Assembly (NCBI RefSeq): GCF_013019105.1
Contig: NZ_BLTE01000020.1
Span: 1-62,706 of the forward strand
Reading direction: 5' to 3'
Length of the DNA: 62,706 bases
DNA from: Fundidesulfovibrio magnetotacticus
GTDB lineage: Bacteria; Desulfobacterota; Desulfovibrionia; Desulfovibrionales; Desulfovibrionaceae
Under the pieces are notes generated by a model. It had not been told where the DNA came from, made no database searches, and saw nothing but the letters and a program-made list of their open reading frames with translations. Shown here in pieces: positions 59,462 to 62,706 of the stretch; the stretch's first letter is position 1; each line of letters starts with the position of its first letter. The position numbers were made by a program, and so were the translations under genes.

Positions 59462-60820
59462 ATGCCCAAACCATCATGGAGTGCCATTGCGTTGTGTTTC
59501 CTGGCGTTTTCACTTCCGACAGGCGTTGCTCGCCCGGAGGTGCCCATCGTGTTCAACCTCCCCTCGGGAGCGGACCCGGACAAGGTGTTCGTCTCCTTCT
59601 TCAACAACGGGGGGAGCATCGACGGATGGTACTACGACGATGCAGGCGGCAAGGAGACGCTCAAGACCAACACCTCCTATTCGATGTCCCAGCTGACGGA
59701 CAACGCCAAGGACAAGGACAAGCCGAAATCCGTCGGCGTGGGCGTGCCGAGCGATGTGCCCGCCGTGATGGTGAACAGCTTCAACAGCGGACGGATCTAC
59801 ATCAGCTACGGCAGCGCCATGGACTATTCCGGCGGATTCCCGGACCCCGGGAACAGTTCGGACAAGAACAGGAACACGCGGTATCAGTACCTGGAGCCCA
59901 CCATCTCCGGCAGCACGATCAACGTGGACCTTTCCTACATCGACGATCTTTCGATCCCCCTGAGCATGGAGGCGGTCAACGCCTCCAAGAGCGCCACCAA
60001 TTCGCCCCAGAAGACCACCGTGAGCGGCGCCGACCTGGCCAAGGCGGCATCCAGCGCGGCGACATCCACCTCGGCGGTCTACAAGGAAGGGTCCATCGGC
60101 AGTTCTCTCTCGGGAGACTTCAAGCGCGTGCTCACGCCCCACAACGACGGCAGCCTCTACCACGACTGGTCCTGGCTCAAGGCCGACAAGCCCACGGCGA
60201 CCCTTGAGAACTACTTCAACGGAGTGGGGGAAAAGCCCAGCGAGGCCTCGCTCAAGGCGCAACAGTACAAGTTCACCGTGACGTTCGACGGTTCCGGCAA
60301 CGCCTCCATCACCGGCAGCGGCGACAGCATCAAGAGCAGCACCATCACCATCAACTTCACGGACCTGAACGCCGCCACGGGCGTCTACGGGGCCAACCCC
60401 TCCTACACGGTGAGCAACTACGACAACACCGGCAAGAGCAAGACGTTCAACGGCATCAACAACGACATCTACGGCTACATCGTGGGCGACCTGCTGGCCG
60501 GGCTGGACTGGGGCTTCGTGGGCAGCACGACAAAGCTCGGGGGAACCGAGATCGGCAAGCTCTCCAGCGCCCACTGGTGGGGCGGCAAGACCTCGGACGG
60601 CAAGACGGTCTCCCCGGGCGACAGCGCCGTGGGCCAGGGGCTGGTGTTCTCCAAGGCCCAGTCGGACTCCAAAAAGTACGACAACTACGCCGCCAACCTG
60701 GACGGCAAGACCGCGGGCTACGCCGCGCCGTTCCAGGACCGGGCAGGAAGCAACCTCCTGTTCTTCGACAGGGGAAAGGACTCCTCGGCCTACCTGGAAG
60801 TGAGCATCGGGAAGGACTGA
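59462..60820 (+). CDS. Secreted GH64/thaumatin-like beta-1,3-glucanase-type protein
   Basis: 452 residues from the ATG at 59462 (AAGGGGAAGG upstream). A GTG 11 codons earlier is possible. Signal peptide at about 1-24 (WSAIALCFLAFSLPTG, then VAR). PIVFNLPSGADPDKVFVSFF, NSGRIYISYGSAM and RYQYLEPTISGSTINVDLSY-type strands resemble the GH64 laminaripentaose-producing glucanase fold; the Glu in LEPTI and the Asp in NVDLSYIDDLS are candidates for the catalytic pair. Family assignment is by eye. Substrate would be beta-1,3-glucan outside the cell, unusual for a sulfate reducer. It could instead be a binding protein. Confidence 0.68.
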   Translation: MPKPSWSAIALCFLAFSLPTGVARPEVPIVFNLPSGADPDKVFVSFFNNGGSIDGWYYDDAGGKETLKTNTSYSMSQLTDNAKDKDKPKSVGVGVPSDVPAVMVNSFNSGRIYISYGSAMDYSGGFPDPGNSSDKNRNTRYQYLEPTISGSTINVDLSYIDDLSIPLSMEAVNASKSATNSPQKTTVSGADLAKAASSAATSTSAVYKEGSIGSSLSGDFKRVLTPHNDGSLYHDWSWLKADKPTATLENYFNGVGEKPSEASLKAQQYKFTVTFDGSGNASITGSGDSIKSSTITINFTDLNAATGVYGANPSYTVSNYDNTGKSKTFNGINNDIYGYIVGDLLAGLDWGFVGSTTKLGGTEIGKLSSAHWWGGKTSDGKTVSPGDSAVGQGLVFSKAQSDSKKYDNYAANLDGKTAGYAAPFQDRAGSNLLFFDRGKDSSAYLEVSIGKD

Positions 60821-60837
60821 CCGACCGCTTGTGAAAG

Positions 60838-60865
60838 CGACGCCGGCCCCCTGGGGTCGGCGTCG
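60838..60865. terminator. Hairpin between convergent genes
   Basis: CGACGCCG and CGGCGTCG flank CCCC/GGGG, a near-perfect stem without T tract. It lies after the glucanase-type gene and before the convergent TPR gene. Confidence 0.5.
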
Positions 60866-61004
60866 GGCACTCCCGGAGCCGGGGGCAACGGTTTCGGGAC
60901 GAAGTGTGTGTGGAAATTTGGAGTTCTGTGAGCAGGGTCCCCGTGATGAACACTCCGTGTCTGGTTGCGTGGGGACAATCTGCCATTTCGGCGTGCATCG
61001 TGTC

Positions 61005-62706
61005 TTATTCTTGCCAAGAAAATATGGCTTTCCGACAAATATCAATGCATTTCTCAACAATTAAGCTGTTGGTTTCGTAGTGCTGGTAGTGTGATCTGAC
61101 GAAGTCTACGGCGGATATTTTTGCGCTATAGATTGAAAAACAGGCGCTTCCATTCTGTACTAGTGAAAGTTCGTTCCTGATTTTCTCGTTGACGAGCCAT
61201 TGAATGTAATTGAGACGATCTGATGTTGCATTAACAATGTGCTGAGGCAATCTACCCATCCCCAGAATGCCGAGGAGAGAGTTGGCTGCGTCGTGAAGCA
61301 AGCATGCGTTCGGGTGGTTAAAGGTGTGGAACAAGATGCCACTCTTGTAACTTTTGTAGAGGTTGTCCGTGAATTTGACATCCCAATGCCTTTCCCTGTG
61401 GTATAGCTCCTCAAACAGAGAGGAGAGATAGGTTCTGTAGCCTCTTTCGATCCAATCCCCGGATGTCAGGCGCTTGGCGCAATCCTCCGGGGTTACTCCG
61501 TCGAAATAGGACGTTACGATCAGGGCCGAGTGGTAGTTGGTGAGGGGGGCGTTCCTCGGGGTGGCGTCGTCTGTCTTCAGGGTCACCATGTCCGGAAAAT
61601 ACCCTGTGAAATGAAATGTTGGAAAGACGATCGTTGACTGCGCAATGCCCTTTGCGACGTTGGTTTTCAGTGGACAATGTAGGTTCAAGAGGTCCTGGGT
61701 GACAAGCAAATCAATCCTCGGCAGAAGCATATCGGATACAAAGTGTTGAAGCTCGATGGACATTTCATGTATCGGAGGGATGGAATTGATGATAGAATAT
61801 TCTGAAGTGAATTCTTCGTGTAACTCAAGAATGGATGACATTGCTATTGATTGGCAGTTTCCGATGATGAGTGCTGTTTTTTTTGACGAGCAAAAGTATG
61901 TTGCATCAATGAAATCCATCAGTGACTGGTTGTCGCCCGAGCGTGACAAGAAATTTGAGAAGCCATTGATCAGGATCGGATGGTTTCCAAGTTTATTTAA
62001 TGCCAGTTTGTAGATTCTTTTTGCTTCTTCATGCTCGCCGAGATGTTCTAGAGCGGACGCGAAGTCATGGTATTGCGCGGGAAGCGTGAGCAATCTGTCG
62101 ATACTTCTGTACGTTCTGTTGGAGTCGTTGAATTTATTGTTTCTCAGGCAGCAATGAGCGTGTCTTTCCAGTGCAGAAAACTCATTTGGAAACAAGGCTG
62201 CAGCATTTCTTGCCACACTCTCTGCTTCTTCAAGTTTGTTCTGCACCAGCAGTGCGTTTGTCAGTCCGGTCCAGGCCTGGACTTTTTCCGGATAACGTTC
62301 GGAAAGGGTCCTGTAGGCCACTTCGGCATCACGGTACATCCCTTTGCGATGTCGTAAGTGCGCACATCTTTCCAGGGTCGGAAAGTCGTCTGGGAACAGG
62401 ACTTTTGCCCTGAGCGCCACGCTCTCGGCTTCATCCGGCTTGTCTTGCGACAGCAAGAGGTTCGTCAGGCCAATCCAGCCATGTGTCTTGTCGGGAAATC
62501 GATTGATGAGGAGCTTGTAAGCCTCTTCGGCGGCACGGCGCTTCCCCCCGCGGTGCAGCGTGTGCGCGAATCTTTCCAGGGCCGGAAAGTCTTCCGGGAA
62601 CAGGGCCTTTGCCTTGCCCGCCACGCCCTCGGCTTCATCCAGCTTGCCTTGCGACAGCAGGACATTCGTCAGGCCAATCCAGCCATTTGTCTTGTCGGGA
62701 TATCTC
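61005..62706 (-). CDS. TPR-repeat protein with C-terminal WcbI-like domain (partial at the right edge)
   Basis: At least 566 residues; the frame is open to the window end, so the start is missing. Three 68-residue repeat units, each two TPRs, are seen (RYPDKTNGWIGLTNVLLSQG; RFPDKTHGWIGLTNLLLSQD; RYPEKVQAWTGLTNALLVQN). The first two are very similar in DNA, suggesting recent duplication. The C-terminal half starts TALIIGNCQSIAMSSILELH, the GNCQ motif of WcbI, a family tied to capsule sugar acetylation. Base composition is visibly lower in GC and codon use differs from its neighbours, so it was probably transferred. Confidence 0.82.
   Translation of the reverse strand, partial: RYPDKTNGWIGLTNVLLSQGKLDEAEGVAGKAKALFPEDFPALERFAHTLHRGGKRRAAEEAYKLLINRFPDKTHGWIGLTNLLLSQDKPDEAESVALRAKVLFPDDFPTLERCAHLRHRKGMYRDAEVAYRTLSERYPEKVQAWTGLTNALLVQNKLEEAESVARNAAALFPNEFSALERHAHCCLRNNKFNDSNRTYRSIDRLLTLPAQYHDFASALEHLGEHEEAKRIYKLALNKLGNHPILINGFSNFLSRSGDNQSLMDFIDATYFCSSKKTALIIGNCQSIAMSSILELHEEFTSEYSIINSIPPIHEMSIELQHFVSDMLLPRIDLLVTQDLLNLHCPLKTNVAKGIAQSTIVFPTFHFTGYFPDMVTLKTDDATPRNAPLTNYHSALIVTSYFDGVTPEDCAKRLTSGDWIERGYRTYLSSLFEELYHRERHWDVKFTDNLYKSYKSGILFHTFNHPNACLLHDAANSLLGILGMGRLPQHIVNATSDRLNYIQWLVNEKIRNELSLVQNGSACFSIYSAKISAVDFVRSHYQHYETNSLIVEKCIDICRKAIFSWQE

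Noticed and set aside
60831-61064. 77-codon plus-strand frame after the glucanase-type gene
   Set aside because: No ribosome binding site, runs through a terminator-like hairpin into the antisense of the TPR gene.
1-62706. CRISPR array, prophage, rRNA or tRNA genes
   Set aside because: No regularly spaced repeats, phage structural genes, or rRNA/tRNA folds were recognised.

Overview
The window is about 62.7 kb of GC-rich, densely packed bacterial DNA. Gene content points to a sulfate-reducing Desulfovibrionales bacterium (Desulfovibrio/Fundidesulfovibrio-like). The clues are a selenocysteine-containing SelD, a tungstate (Tup) transporter beside FdhD/MobA/MobB, a tungsten-type aldehyde:ferredoxin oxidoreductase, a fused AccA-AccD carboxyltransferase, and zinc-binding (C+) forms of L24, S14, L36 and S4. 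The taxonomic placement is inference from gene content, not from a search.

Layout. 1-14112: end of tuf, then the complete S10-spc-alpha ribosomal superoperon (rpsJ to rplQ, with secY, map, rpmJ and rpoA) closed by a strong terminator. adk and infA are absent from their common place. 14113-16452: a structured non-coding leader, a LysR regulator, and selD read through an in-frame UGA (Sec16) followed by a candidate SECIS hairpin. 16645-19300: a small membrane protein and a chemoreceptor. 19618-24038: a molybdenum/tungsten cofactor island, with mobA-fdhD divergent from tupABC-mobB across a 66-bp spacer carrying repeated GTGTC/GACAC half-sites. 24150-28064: sensor kinase, thioesterase, universal stress protein, shikimate kinase, TrmJ. 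28061-32526 (minus): class II aldolase family protein, diguanylate cyclase, aldehyde:ferredoxin oxidoreductase. 32600-34750: two genes each behind a FliA (sigma-28)-like promoter. 34941-38547 (minus): phosphomannomutase, MacA-like adaptor, solute-binding protein. 38586-45483: hflK-hflC, a small membrane protein, secF (no secD here), tatC, and a MacB-type ABC pair. 45483-45606: a hairpin repeat of MITE type. 45702-48086: an overlapping trio of metallophosphoesterase, unknown protein and PqqD-like protein. 48238-49080 (minus): purine nucleoside phosphorylase. 49128-55345: motA-motB-pilZ running by overlap into a divergent acyl-CoA carboxylase operon (biotin-carboxylase-like, AccAD fusion, double biotinyl-like protein). 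55471-59321: small protein, ssb, membrane protein, glycosyltransferase-like protein, a small basic protein, fabI. 59462-62706: a secreted GH64/thaumatin-like protein and, on the minus strand, a visibly lower-GC TPR-WcbI protein that runs off the right edge.

How parts work together. The tungstate importer, FdhD, MobA, MobB and the oxidoreductase form a supply-and-use chain for W/Mo-pterin enzymes. SelD supplies selenophosphate for selenoproteins, which in this group often include W/Mo formate dehydrogenases. MotAB, PilZ, the diguanylate cyclase, the chemoreceptor and the two FliA-like promoters indicate flagellar motility under c-di-GMP control. No rRNA, tRNA, CRISPR array, prophage or intact insertion sequence was recognised.
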